A program made the translations under genes and the position numbers. DNA of 64,000 nucleotides, taken from the NCBI GenBank assembly GCA_905331475.1, contig CAJNYU010003073.1:1-64000 (forward strand), read 5' to 3'. This document shows positions 1 through 10,152 of the stretch, in pieces; positions within the stretch are counted from its first letter, which is position 1, and the number at the start of each line of letters is the position of its first letter. The notes under the pieces were generated by a model. It worked only from the letters and a program-made list of their open reading frames with translations, was not told the DNA's origin and searched no databases. This DNA comes from Rotaria socialis. Taxonomy: Eukaryota; Rotifera; Eurotatoria; Philodinida; Philodinidae.

Positions 1-3000
1 CGTGATGGATGGAATCCGTCACAAAAAGGTTCTGTCAAATTTTTTATCCTTTTTTTGAGACTTTGAACACATTTGGAGCATTTTGAAAATCTACAGAACC
101 TTTTCGGAGGGTTCTGTAAACCTCCTTTATTTTTTTCAGAGTAGTCATTCTTCTACGAATTGTGCTATTAAATATATTTTTATGAGTATCGCGGCATTTT
201 GAAGAAGAAAGATGACGGATCCTGCAAAATCTGTAGAGAAATTTTGGCTATTATGAACAAATATTAACCTAAAATACTAGGTTTTCCTCTCATTTAGTAT
301 TTACTACTGTTAAAATCACGTATTTCTCTCGTAGCAATGATGAGTATCCATCCAAACAATTTATTTTATTTTAAATTTAAATTTAATTCAAATTATAATT
401 TTTGTATGAGAAAAATTTTAATTAATTTTAAATTAAATTAACTTTTCACGAAGTTAAATTTTAATTAAATAAACTGTAAATTGGCACGCCTAATCACAGT
501 ATGCTTGGTGCAGATTGTCTGAGTCTCTATATTTGGTTATTCAAAGCACGATGATAACGAAGTTTCAATGGCAAATAAAACATGCGTTGCTCGAAACACA
601 AAGTATATAGATGTGACTCGATTAATTGAATTCGTATAGCACATCTACGCAAATGCATATCTCGGGTTATTGGCAATCCTATACCAACAAAGAGTATATA
701 GACCAACCTTGATTTGGAGGTATTACTTATTAATTTTTCCAAGGGAATTATATTTTGTTAATTTGGTTTTGAATAAATATTGTCTTTTTTTCATTTATTT
801 TTTCTTTATAGATTCTATTTTAATCGATTCACTATCTTAATGCTAAGCAAAGTCCAAACTTCAAGGTGGATCGAATGTTTATCATCAAATTTGTAATAGC
901 TGAAGAGAGATAAGACAAAAAAAAAGAAGAATATTTTTTAATACAGTTAACATTCGCACATATTTCTATTTTTGAAATTTCTAATTTTGAAAGAAAGCAA
1001 TGTAAAAAGATATAGAATCTTGCAGGGAAATGCAAGATAATTACAGAACAACTGTTTTACACAATATGTGCTGATTAACACTGTAAACGTTTTTTGAGAC
1101 AAATCTAGAAACAACAGTATACTGAGCATGCAATTTACTCATGGCCTATATATATAAAGCACACTACATTACGGTTCATACCAATGTTATTAATTGTTCA
1201 ATTAGTCAACAATATTAATTGTTAATGAATCAATTTTTTGTAGCAGAAACAACGATGAATTGACATGAAGAATTAAGCACTGATTAAGAAAAATGGTCGT
1301 TTTCTGTTTCACTTTGTAATGTTCTAAAATCAGTGCATCATACATTCATAGAGGATGTTACTCCATGAACTTCTCCTATTTCTATAGATATCTCGCTGCA
1401 CTTTTCGTACTGTTTCTTATCGTGATATGCCTGTTCTTTTATTCTCTCGTAATCATATATGTTATCAATTATTTCTTCTCTCAATATTTCGAACTCACTT
1501 TATCTACTGCGTCTTAGTAATTGTATTTTTTTTCTAGCTTTATCTTTTTCATCGAATCTTTTCTCTTTCTCTCTCTTGTTTGACTATAAAATGGTATGTT
1601 TTGTATGATAGAGAGACAAGGAATGATTGTACAGAAGAGAATAGAACCACTCTGCCCAAGTTTATAATTTCTCACACTACTAATCGTTATACAGTATGTA
1701 TACTTTTAACAGTCGTGTAAGTACATTATTAAAAGGAGCTCTAGACACGGTGATATGCAGGCATTGCCCATATCTATTTAATATAGTAAGTCTTAACATC
1801 ATGAGAATCCAGAAAAGATGATCCACACTTCAGAATGAAGTATTTTGATTTGAATTCAAATTATAAATGAGACAGTGATGTACTCTGACTAGAGAAGATG
1901 CTTTTGTGCAACATTACTACCTTTTGTGTCTGAAGGAAGACTATGATTATCCGATTTTTGTCGTCACTTTTTTTTGTAAATGTACCATATGTCTTCCTGT
2001 GGATTTTTCGAATAACACAGATTACTATAACAAGAAGCGTTTTACAAGTACAATAAGTAGCAGCAGCATCTAGTTCCACGAAGTTTATCGGATTGCATGA
2101 GACGCATATGAATATATCATATATTACAATGCATCATAATCCATAAAGCTGAATCTAACCGATACGTACTGAAGAAACTTACAGAAACAACAATATTAAC
2201 GGATCTAATGCAGCCCTTGAAGTATATGTATGATTGCGTACAACATTTATAACTGAATGTCTGGATGCATATGTAGAAGTCTCTTTACGCAGAATGAGAT
2301 ATAATTACTTTGACATAAGTTTCAAGCTTTGACACATCTCAGGCAGTTTCATACACATCATAGAGTTTCATTGGATGTAGTTGCTGTGAATTATTTACAG
2401 CTACGTTCTCTTGCATTCCCATAAAATTTGTTCTCGAACAGAAATTGTATTTCAGAGCTCAATAAAAGTCTCATCTCATTTAAATCGATTAGAGAAATGC
2501 GTGTCAAATCAAAGCCTGCACTGAAAGACTATCTAGGATACGTAAGATGTGAAATTTGTTGCATTCTAAATAGCTTGTTAGGAAAATCTTTCATTTAACA
2601 CGAGCATATCTAGCTGATGTAACTGAGAAAACGCATGCACCTTCATTCTCAGATACTATACCAATTGTAATTCGATTATTTTGTATCGCGCTACCATAGT
2701 CATAGGATAACTATATCTGTTACATGAACTCCTCGTGCCTATTTTTTCTGTAAACACTAGTCTACATGTATATCTTGAGCTCGAGTTAGGTATCTACTCT
2801 AGAAGTGTACGTACATGCGAATACAATACTCTTCAGTGTATCGATTGATAAAATATTCAAATGTTGTTGGATGATAGGAGGGTTTCCTTTCTTTTTCATT
2901 TCATTAGTAGAGAATAACTTTATTTTCAGCAACATTTTATTTTACGCTTGTCAAGGAGTAATTGCTTCTAAGTTCTTAAGCATTATTTCAGAAACGTTTC

Positions 3001-3046
3001 ATTATTTTATCCTGAAAAAACGTTGTTATAAACAACAGAATTCATC
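1..3046. other. AT-rich non-coding region
   Basis: No reading frame here looks like a recognisable protein; the open frames are short, low-complexity and overlap on both strands. The first 120 bases carry a loosely repeated GGTTCTGT/CAGAACC motif. The part just upstream of the globin start presumably holds its promoter and 5' UTR, but I see no defined element. Confidence 0.5.
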
Positions 3047-3631
3047 ATGGAAAACATTAATGCTGCACAACTGGACACCGATATTCAATATCGATTCGCG
3101 TATCTATCGAAATTTCTCAATTTCACTAAGGATGACATCAGTGTACTGAATAAAATCGCACCAGTTGTTGTACCTCTTGTACCAACAGTAGTGGACGCAA
3201 TTTATGGCAATTTGTTTTCATTTGATATTACCAAGAGCATTTTTGCCAATAACACAGTGCATTTTAAAGGAAATACTACGACAACTCCAGGTAGTCTTGA
3301 TTTAACTCCTGAACGCGTTACCTTTCTCAAAGATATGTTGGGCACGTATTTAAAGAAAGCTTTGTCACAAAGTGAATGGAACAAGGAATTTCTCGATTAT
3401 TTGTCACATCTTGGAAAAATACATGCAAACAAAGCCGCATCTGGTAATGTGAATATCAGCTATATATTCATGAATGCAACACTTGGCTTTGCTCAACATG
3501 TCCTGCTTAATGCTCTTTTAACTAGTGATCTCGGTTTGGACGAAGGTACAAAGATAGCAGCTATATTGGCAGTCAACAAATTCTTTTGGATTCAAAATGA
3601 CTTCTTTACAATGCACTACATATCAAATTAA
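3047..3631 (+). CDS. Protoglobin-family haem protein
   Basis: A single-exon frame of 194 residues. Residues 12-60 carry the protoglobin signature: an aromatic-rich R-F-A-Y-L-x-K-F-L-x-F-T-x-x-D segment followed by the A-P-V-V-V-P-L-V-P-x-V-V-D helix. Residues 85-130 match the T-P-E-R ... Y-L-K-K ... Y-L-x-x-L-G-K-I-H segment, and His126 lies where the proximal haem ligand is expected. The length is typical of the family (about 190-200 aa). Protoglobins are known from archaea, bacteria and fungi as sensors or binders of O2, CO and NO, so an animal copy suggests acquisition by transfer (inference). There is no sensor output domain, so it would act as a free globin. The start was chosen because the signature begins close after it. 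An AATAAA lies about 190 bases past the stop, at 3823-3828. Confidence 0.8.
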   Translation: MENINAAQLDTDIQYRFAYLSKFLNFTKDDISVLNKIAPVVVPLVPTVVDAIYGNLFSFDITKSIFANNTVHFKGNTTTTPGSLDLTPERVTFLKDMLGTYLKKALSQSEWNKEFLDYLSHLGKIHANKAASGNVNISYIFMNATLGFAQHVLLNALLTSDLGLDEGTKIAAILAVNKFFWIQNDFFTMHYISN

Positions 3632-3822
3632 AAATTTTCACCATTTACTATGCTAACAATTATGGAGAGTACTGGAGAGATTGATCTTAGTTTTAGGCAC
3701 AAATTATCATTTAACTATTTAATATTACTTCCTGGTGGACCCTTTTTTCTTTTTTTTATATTCATTCGTCCTAGTGTTATCTTTTTGCATGATTTTATGT
3801 TGCTTGAATAACAATATACGTG

Positions 3823-3828
3823 AATAAA
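3823..3828 (+). promoter_or_regulatory. Polyadenylation signal of the protoglobin gene
   Basis: A canonical AATAAA on the plus strand, about 190 bases after the protoglobin stop and before the convergent hydrolase gene. Confidence 0.45.
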
Positions 3829-3945
3829 ATACATAGAAGAAAAAATTCGATGCTTTTTTTGATTTACAGTCGGAGAATTTGATGGCTTGATTAATGTTTT
3901 ATTGATTAAAAATTCTGTGTCTCTAGATTATAAAGATATCAGATG

Positions 3946-3998
3946 AGGGCACAGGTGTGGAAAACATGATGCCAACACTACACATCCACACCCTAGGG
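3946..3998. repeat. Telomere-like GTGTGG/CCACACC block
   Basis: A G-rich left edge (GCACAGGTGTGG) and a C-rich right edge (CATCCACACCCT) flank about 25 unrelated bases. It is a member of the dispersed family described in the findings and lies between the convergent globin and hydrolase genes. Confidence 0.6.
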
Positions 3999-4041
3999 AT
4001 TGAATATTAGTAGTGCACACGTTAGTTAAATAAGACTTCTT

Positions 4042-4047
4042 TTTATT
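4042..4047 (-). promoter_or_regulatory. Polyadenylation signal of the alpha/beta hydrolase gene
   Basis: AATAAA on the minus strand, about 20 bases beyond the hydrolase stop codon. Confidence 0.4.
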
Positions 4048-4062
4048 ATAGATTATAGACTT

Positions 4063-4905
4063 TTATAATGTTTCTTCAATGAATTTTGGAATTAATTGAG
4101 CAGCGACTTCGGCTCCAGGCTCTGTTAACGAAAGATGGTGAACGCCTTTTTCTACGATCTCGAATTTCCATAGTTTAGGTAGTTTTGAACTCCAATCTTT
4201 TGCATCTTTGATTGAAAAGATATGATCATTTGCTCCATGCAGCACCAATGTTGGCACGTTAATTTGATCAAGTTTATCATCGATTGCATCACGGTTAAGG
4301 AGACAGTTAAGCGCCGGATCATAGCCTTTGGAACCAGCATGTCGTTTAATCCACATCTGTTTAATTGATTCGTAGACTTTTTCGTCTACATTTGTAGGGC
4401 CGCCGAAGGATGCTGATCTAGCAAGTATTGCCTCGTCCGAAGGAATTTCGGTTTCGCACCATTTATCACGGGACCTTCTGGCATTCATTTCATCTTGCTT
4501 AGTCGCCCCGAAGACCGTAGTTCCGAGTAATATTAACCCTTTGATTCGTTCAGGTTCGAGTAAAGCCATTTGTAAGGCTATGAAGCCTCCTTGTGTAGTA
4601 CCGAGTACATAAAATTGATCAAGATCAAGTTTAGTGAGAAGCTGTAGTGAATCCGAGGCAGTATTACAAAAGGTGAAGTCATCTTCCCGGCCTGTTGTTT
4701 CTCCGTGACCATGTGCATCGATTGCTATTAGATTATAGGCCGAATATCGAAAGTCCTTAAATTGACGGTCGTAGAACCGCGAATCCATCAGGAATGCGTG
4801 AAACATGACGAGAGTTGGTAATGATTTGTCGATAGGATGAGAAAGTCGATAAGCAAGAGTGACACCATTGTCTAGTGACATATGGAGCAGTTTTTTGTTT
4901 GACAT
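4063..4905 (-). CDS. Alpha/beta hydrolase with Thr at the nucleophile position
   Basis: A single-exon frame of 280 residues with the full alpha/beta-hydrolase fold: strand and oxyanion region L-V-M-F-H-A-F (32-38), I-D-A-H-G-H-G-E-T (62-70), nucleophile elbow L-G-T-T-Q-G-G-F (101-108), acid L-V-L-H-G-A-N-D-H (220-228, Asp227) and His256/257 in G-V-H-H-L-S-L-T-E-P. The elbow G-x-Nu-x-G has Thr104 where Ser is normal; the codon is ACT. Relatives with a GTSQGG elbow are common in fungi and bacteria, so transfer is plausible but not shown. If Thr does not work as nucleophile, the protein may bind rather than hydrolyse its substrate, which cannot be named from sequence. No signal peptide or membrane segment is visible. 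It is convergent with the protoglobin gene. Confidence 0.82.
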   Translation of the reverse strand: MSNKKLLHMSLDNGVTLAYRLSHPIDKSLPTLVMFHAFLMDSRFYDRQFKDFRYSAYNLIAIDAHGHGETTGREDDFTFCNTASDSLQLLTKLDLDQFYVLGTTQGGFIALQMALLEPERIKGLILLGTTVFGATKQDEMNARRSRDKWCETEIPSDEAILARSASFGGPTNVDEKVYESIKQMWIKRHAGSKGYDPALNCLLNRDAIDDKLDQINVPTLVLHGANDHIFSIKDAKDWSSKLPKLWKFEIVEKGVHHLSLTEPGAEVAAQLIPKFIEETL

Positions 4906-5791
4906 GTTATATACAAAAAGAATAAGAAGCTCCGAAAGATGGTTTCAACAGGTATTGATGTGCTATTGATAAGAGTGCATCTTGTTTGCCAGGGGCTCAA
5001 ACATAAAACAATATAGAGCCTTTTTCTCTACACTTTATCTTATAGATGTGCGTGATAGAGTGTGCTTTTTGATAACGGTGCGAGAACGAAAAGAAGAAAA
5101 AGAAAGAGGAACACATTGCAAACGAATGAAACGGACACGAATAGCTAACATGGTGTAAAAGGGCACGCAGATGATACTTGTTTAACATGTGAGCAAGATA
5201 TGAGTTTCAATGTTATATTCGATTCGTTTAACTATCTATTGAAACTATTGGCAACTACAAGAATTTGTGTCCGTTCATGAATCTCTTCCGATGTACTGCT
5301 ATAGTCGGCGCAACATCCATACTGTTTATTTCACCAGAAACATTTCTTTTAATCTTTGTTCGTGATCAGCACTATAATAATAATTATATATACTTTTGGT
5401 CTTTTGAAAGCGCCTAAATTATAGTTTTATTTTAACAAATATAGAATACAAATCATTAATCTGTATTAATATCCGTCAGATAGTTAGAAATTAGCTAGTA
5501 AAGAGTGACTGAGGTCAATAGTAAAATTGACTTGCCAACAGAAGATCGTTTTTCGTCAAATATACATTAATGTTACACATTCAGATTTGATTAATACCAG
5601 CTACCCGTAGAACAAGAAGGAAATGATCACATTATAATCGATTCATTTGTTTAGGGTATGAAATGTTGGTGTTATTTTGGTTGTAATTCTGCCATCACAG
5701 TAGTTATTGTTGTTTTTCTTTTATATCAGTATAACTAATATTGCTTTTTTTTATAAATAATGAGCTGCATTTCTTTATTTTTTTTCTCAAG
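4906..5791. other. Intergenic region upstream of the hydrolase
   Basis: AT-rich DNA with no supported gene; it presumably contains the minus-strand hydrolase promoter. The open frames here are short and without recognisable motifs. Confidence 0.4.
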
Positions 5792-5879
5792 ATGAAACGT
5801 GAAACATTAATACTTGAAGATGGATCTGAATTCGATGATTTTGTGTTTGGAGCAAGATCACATACAATTGATGAAGTCA
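5792..5879 (+). pseudogene. Orphan first exon of a CAD-type carbamoyl-phosphate synthetase
   Basis: The frame starts at the ATG at 5792 and gives about 29 residues that match the N-terminus of the glutaminase (small) domain of carbamoyl-phosphate synthetase/CAD: L-I-L-E-D-G-S-E-F ... F-V-F-G-A-R-S ... T-I-D-E-V. A good donor, GTAAGAAT, follows at 5880, at the point where CAD proteins continue with a V-F-Q-T-G-M-V-G-Y-type segment. I read downstream to the next gene at 8318 and found no continuation on the plus strand. It is therefore either an exon with an unusually long intron or, more likely, a stranded copy of the 5' end. In the family the complete protein starts pyrimidine synthesis and is over 2,000 residues long. 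Confidence 0.5.
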
Positions 5880-8317
5880 GTAAGAATATATTGATTGTCT
5901 TCTTTTTGTTTTGTTTCCTATTGAGTCTTTCAAATTGGTATGATTCGTTGTATTGAATCATATTAACCGATTACTTTTCATTACTGACACAACATTGTAG
6001 AGTGAATATGTGAAGTGATTATTGTTGTTATTTTGTGTACTCAAAAAAACAAAAAGAGTACACTATAGAATCGGTCAGTGTGTCCGGCCGTTTATTCGAT
6101 AACTCTTCACAATTACATTCGATTGAGCTGAAATTTTGTGCACAGAATTGTCTCATCAATATCTAGGTCGAGTTCGAAGATGAGAAGGATCCGTCAAGAA
6201 ATGGCTGAGTTATCGAAAAAATTGTCATTTTTGATCAGACCATCCCTGAGGAGGGGTACAAGGATTTTTCAAAAAAAACTTTTTTTCTCAGAATTATTCA
6301 CAACATACATAAATCGACTCAGTTTTTAACGCTGATTCTGAATCTGATATTAGTTTTTGCGCTAAATCGTAGCTTTCTAACGAAACATCGCCTGAAAACC
6401 GTCTCAAAATGCACAAAAACTGCATCCAGAAATCAAATTACCTAGTTTCTCATGATAATTTTCGTGTTCAGACATTCTAAAATGACTCATATGTCCCGTG
6501 CACTTTTTGCAGTACACATACCTCTCGGATGAAATCCGAAGTTTCCACATTTATTAGTTGTAGCTTTCGAATGTTGGAGATCCAGCCACCGATAGAATAC
6601 AACCAGTCGCAATAAATTTTAAGTCAATCAATAGGATTAATCGAGATGTATCTGAAGATATCAGTTTTGGCCATAGAACATCCTTCTATATAACTTAGGC
6701 CAAGATATGTTTTGCTTTGATGACAGTTGAGGATGAGGATCAATGGATAGAACAGAAAAGTTTTTGATTTAGCACGCGTACTAGAACGAGTTGACCCATG
6801 AGCAGCTCCCTGAATTCTTTTTCATGGTTTCTTCGAATAACATCAAATTCGAAACTTGTACGAATTCTAGGTCGGTTATATTCAAGAGACAATGAATTTC
6901 TTGAGTTTTTGCCTATGATATAAAATATCATTTTTGTTTCTACTTCACTGACTTTTATGTTGACTTTAAAATCTGAATATACCATTCGGTAGAGCTAACT
7001 AAACTCTATTTGGCGCGATATATCTCATAATTAGCACAAGCAAGTGCTCAACTTATCCTCAAAGAAACTAGAACTGATCGCTGACTTCAGTTTCGGCAGA
7101 CTTATGTTATTCTTGCAATCTTTTTGTTATTAATCTTTTAAACCTGCTTTACTATTTTTCAAGAGAACATTCAGTACATTTTTTCCTACTATTTTTTATC
7201 AAAAATGTTTTCATTTAATTATTAAAATAGTTGTGTTTGATTATTTTTTTGCTTCAAAAGATTTGCGTTACTATATTTTGATTTGTATTTAAGTTCGTAA
7301 AATATGATAAAAGATTTTAAAAATTTGTCTCAAACCAGTATTCACAATTAACTATTTGGAATAGTTACTTTCAATGGATTAAAAAACAAAAAACATAAAT
7401 GAAACAAATATTAAAATAGAATTCATAATGTTTCAAGTTTCAGGATTTTTTTTTCGGTCTATGCTAGATAATAACTTACTCTAAAACAACAGTAAATAAC
7501 ATAATACTAATTTAATGAGGGTGTGGGTGAAGGTATGAATTCTCGATTAATGCACACTCATACCCAAAAATTGCGATCAAATTTGCAATGTCTATAGCAA
7601 TTCGGCCATAGCTGATAATTAATATGATGGATGACACTATGAGCTACAATTTGATATGCATCCACTCTGGAGAGGTCCCTCTTAACTTTTTACGTATAGT
7701 AAAATTGAATGGTTCTCCATATGAATTGCCTGTTTTTGCGCATTCTAAATAGCTGCATTAACTTTTCTTTATATGGACCAGAATCACAAGGAAGTGGTAC
7801 GCAGTGCTTTATCTAGGTTTCGTTTTTTGGGTGGGCAGTTGAAATTTTTGGAGGGGCTGCTGGCTAAAACATTTGTTGCCATATAGCTTTTTATGAAATC
7901 AATTGTATATTTTCGGGTGGGCGAATCAAAATTTCGGATGGGCGCCGCCCACCTGACCCACACAGTAGATAAATCATTGGTGGCACGTAGAAGAATTGGC
8001 ATGAAGCAGTGGAATGAAAAGTATATCATTTACTTGTTCACTTCAATTGAGTCATCAACAAATGCTAGAAAATTTTCTCTATTTGCAGCACGCAAACAAA
8101 ATTGTCTCCTATTTAATTTGGAGAAACGACTTTTCAAATACTAGCAGTTAAATATAGGCCATCAGTTACATGCTGATTCATGTGTCGAGATTACAGTATC
8201 TCCATAAACTAATTGTCAATTCCGTTTATTTTCTCATTATCATTGGCATATCGGCCGCAAATCTTAGTTTCTATGATCTGATGACAATTCAAGTTTTAGA
8301 TAAAACTTTTATTCAAC
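5880..8317. other. Non-coding region with small repeat fragments
   Basis: No supported gene. It contains a telomere-like block (7517-7567) and, around 7795-7970, a patch with G-rich GGGTGGGC stretches ending in the short palindrome GGGCGCCGCCC, which resembles a transposon relic but lacks definable ends. Just upstream of the GNAT-like gene, 8170-8317 is open but shows no known motif. Confidence 0.4.
7517..7567. repeat. Telomere-like GGGTGTGGG ... ACTCATACCC block
   Basis: A G-rich edge GAGGGTGTGGGTG and a C-rich edge CACACTCATACCC, 25 bases apart; a member of the dispersed family. Confidence 0.55.
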
Positions 8318-9022
8318 ATGATTTCAAATTTATTCATACGACGGCTCTTAAATAGCAATCGTTTTATTATTCATCATTTATCAAAACATAAATATATTCA
8401 AGCAACTTCATTGGCCATTTCTCATACAATACCCTATGCAGAAGCTGAACAAACTATGAGTGATATTGAATTTTTAGCTAAAAAAGTTTACAAATCAAGT
8501 CATGTTGCCCCTTCTGATAAACTTCTTCGGTGGTATCGATGTAATCCTTCTTTATGGTGGTTAGCAAAAGATAAAACTTGTCTTATTGGTTATTTGTGTG
8601 CAATACCACTCAGCCATGAAGCATTTTTGAAAACCAAACAATCGGAATTTAATGACCTTACAGACATAGCTGACAATGCTATACGACCATGGAATGATGG
8701 GCTCGGTAGTAAATATTGTATGCATATATTTTCATTCGTTGTTGATCCAATTTATCAAAGACGTTCTGGTTCACCAGTACATCGTTTAATACTCAAACAT
8801 TTCCTCGAAAGCCTTTTGTTATATGGAAAATCTGGATGCATCGTTACAGAATGGTCTGCGCTGGCAGTTAGTGAAATTGGTTGTCACGTTTCTCGAAGCG
8901 ATTTTGATCTTACACTTTTGACTCATAATAGTAATAATAATAATCACATATTCTATGGTAAAACTAGCAGTGAACATCAAGAACAACTTCTACAAAGAGT
9001 CATACAAAAACTGCAATCATGA
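8318..9022 (+). CDS. GNAT-like acetyltransferase, possibly mitochondrial
   Basis: A single-exon frame of 234 residues. Residues about 130-165 form the most GNAT-like part: a beta strand (M-H-I-F-S-F-V-V-D-P), then Y-Q-R-R-S-G-S-P-V-H-R-L-I-L, which resembles the V-x-P-x-x-R-x-x-G-x-G/A acetyl-CoA pyrophosphate loop followed by its helix, though the canonical glycines are only partly kept. An E-W-x-A-L-A-V-x-E-I-G-C segment follows where GNATs carry their last helix. The first about 25 residues are basic and hydroxyl-rich without acids (M-I-S-N-L-F-I-R-R-L-L-N-S-N-R), which could be a mitochondrial presequence. The substrate is unknown. The C-terminus has an Asn run from AAT triplets. The GNAT assignment is moderate; the frame itself looks genuinely coding. 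Confidence 0.55.
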   Translation: MISNLFIRRLLNSNRFIIHHLSKHKYIQATSLAISHTIPYAEAEQTMSDIEFLAKKVYKSSHVAPSDKLLRWYRCNPSLWWLAKDKTCLIGYLCAIPLSHEAFLKTKQSEFNDLTDIADNAIRPWNDGLGSKYCMHIFSFVVDPIYQRRSGSPVHRLILKHFLESLLLYGKSGCIVTEWSALAVSEIGCHVSRSDFDLTLLTHNSNNNNHIFYGKTSSEHQEQLLQRVIQKLQS

Positions 9023-10152
9023 ATGTGAGATTGTTAGTTTTGTTTTTAACAATGCGTATAGATTGAGTTCTGCTGTCTTCTAATTAGATGGACACGATTT
9101 GCTAAACTAGGAAAAATCAGTGTTGAATATTTCTGAACATAAACAATTGATTAAACCGATGATTTGTTTTGGCAGATTGCGGGTACGGGTGCAGGTGTGG
9201 GTTGCTAGGATTCTTTTCACTGGTATTTACATCCACACACACACACCCTTAGTTATCAATGATTCTTTAATGAGTAATTTCTTGATTTGACTATCTTTCA
9301 ATATGATCTTACTAATCAATGTCGCTTTCAGCTTCTATATGCTGTTGGGTCAACACTATGATAATCGGAACCTCCTTATCTGTTCCTTCATTACTGCCCA
9401 TGCTTTGTTCATTTTCTTCTCGTTTTATTATTTCTTCTATCCTATTCATAGTTGACTCATATTTTAATATTATATTTATGATAAGTAGTTTCACCTATTA
9501 TGTCCATTACGCTACACAGGTCTCTTTCCTAAGAATATGCGGCGGAAAAGAGCTTTCTGGAAACCCTCAAAACACATAGAATCCATGTATTCGTCTAATG
9601 ATTTGTAATAAACAATCAATGCGGGGGTTTGAAATGAATAGTTGCATTTTTCCTTGGCATCGAATATTATCTAAGTTGAGTTGAAAATCATACTAATAAA
9701 ATTTATTTCAACTGAAAATACTCTAGAGCATTGTCTGATAAGTATCGCCAGTGAAGTATTACCCTTAATTCATTTCTTTGCTAGTCTAGTCAATGATATT
9801 CTTCAGTATTTTTTCACCACAGTTCAGTGACAATTAGACGGTGGTTTGAGTGTGAGTGTATTATTTTAGTCGATGTAAACCCATTCACACATCCTTTCTC
9901 ACCTGACATCAAATTTCGAATTAACCTACGATGTAAAATTAATGATAAAACTGTAGAGATGTTCTTCCTTGTATTCCCAGTATGTAAGGAACGAATAGAA
10001 CGGAAGCCTTTCCATTGACCAGAGAATGCTACAAACCTTCAGAAAGTTTCACAATAATGAGAAACGATTGAAAACATATTTTATTAAAATTGGTCAAGAG
10101 CATCGACTTTTAAACACAGTATTGTATGTTTATTGTTGAATGCAATGATAAT
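9023..10152. other. Intergenic region
   Basis: It contains a telomere-like block at 9179-9249 and an unassigned minus-strand acidic open frame (about 9312-9449) with no recognisable domain. A minus-strand AATAAA at 10080-10085 lies about 70 bases past the stop of the TIR gene and is its probable polyadenylation signal. Confidence 0.4.
9179..9249. repeat. Telomere-like block with (CA)n edge
   Basis: The left edge is GCGGGTACGGGTGCAGGTGTGGG and the right edge ACATCCACACACACACACCC; 71 bases in all. It lies downstream of the GNAT-like gene. Confidence 0.6.

Noticed and set aside
7795-7970. Possible DNA transposon end with GGGCGCCGCCC palindrome
   Set aside because: No inverted partner or duplication was found, so element limits cannot be defined.
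9312-9449. Minus-strand acidic frame (M-N-R-I-E-E-I-I-K-R-E-E)
   Set aside because: Short, no domain, no convincing splice signals; could be chance in AT-rich DNA.
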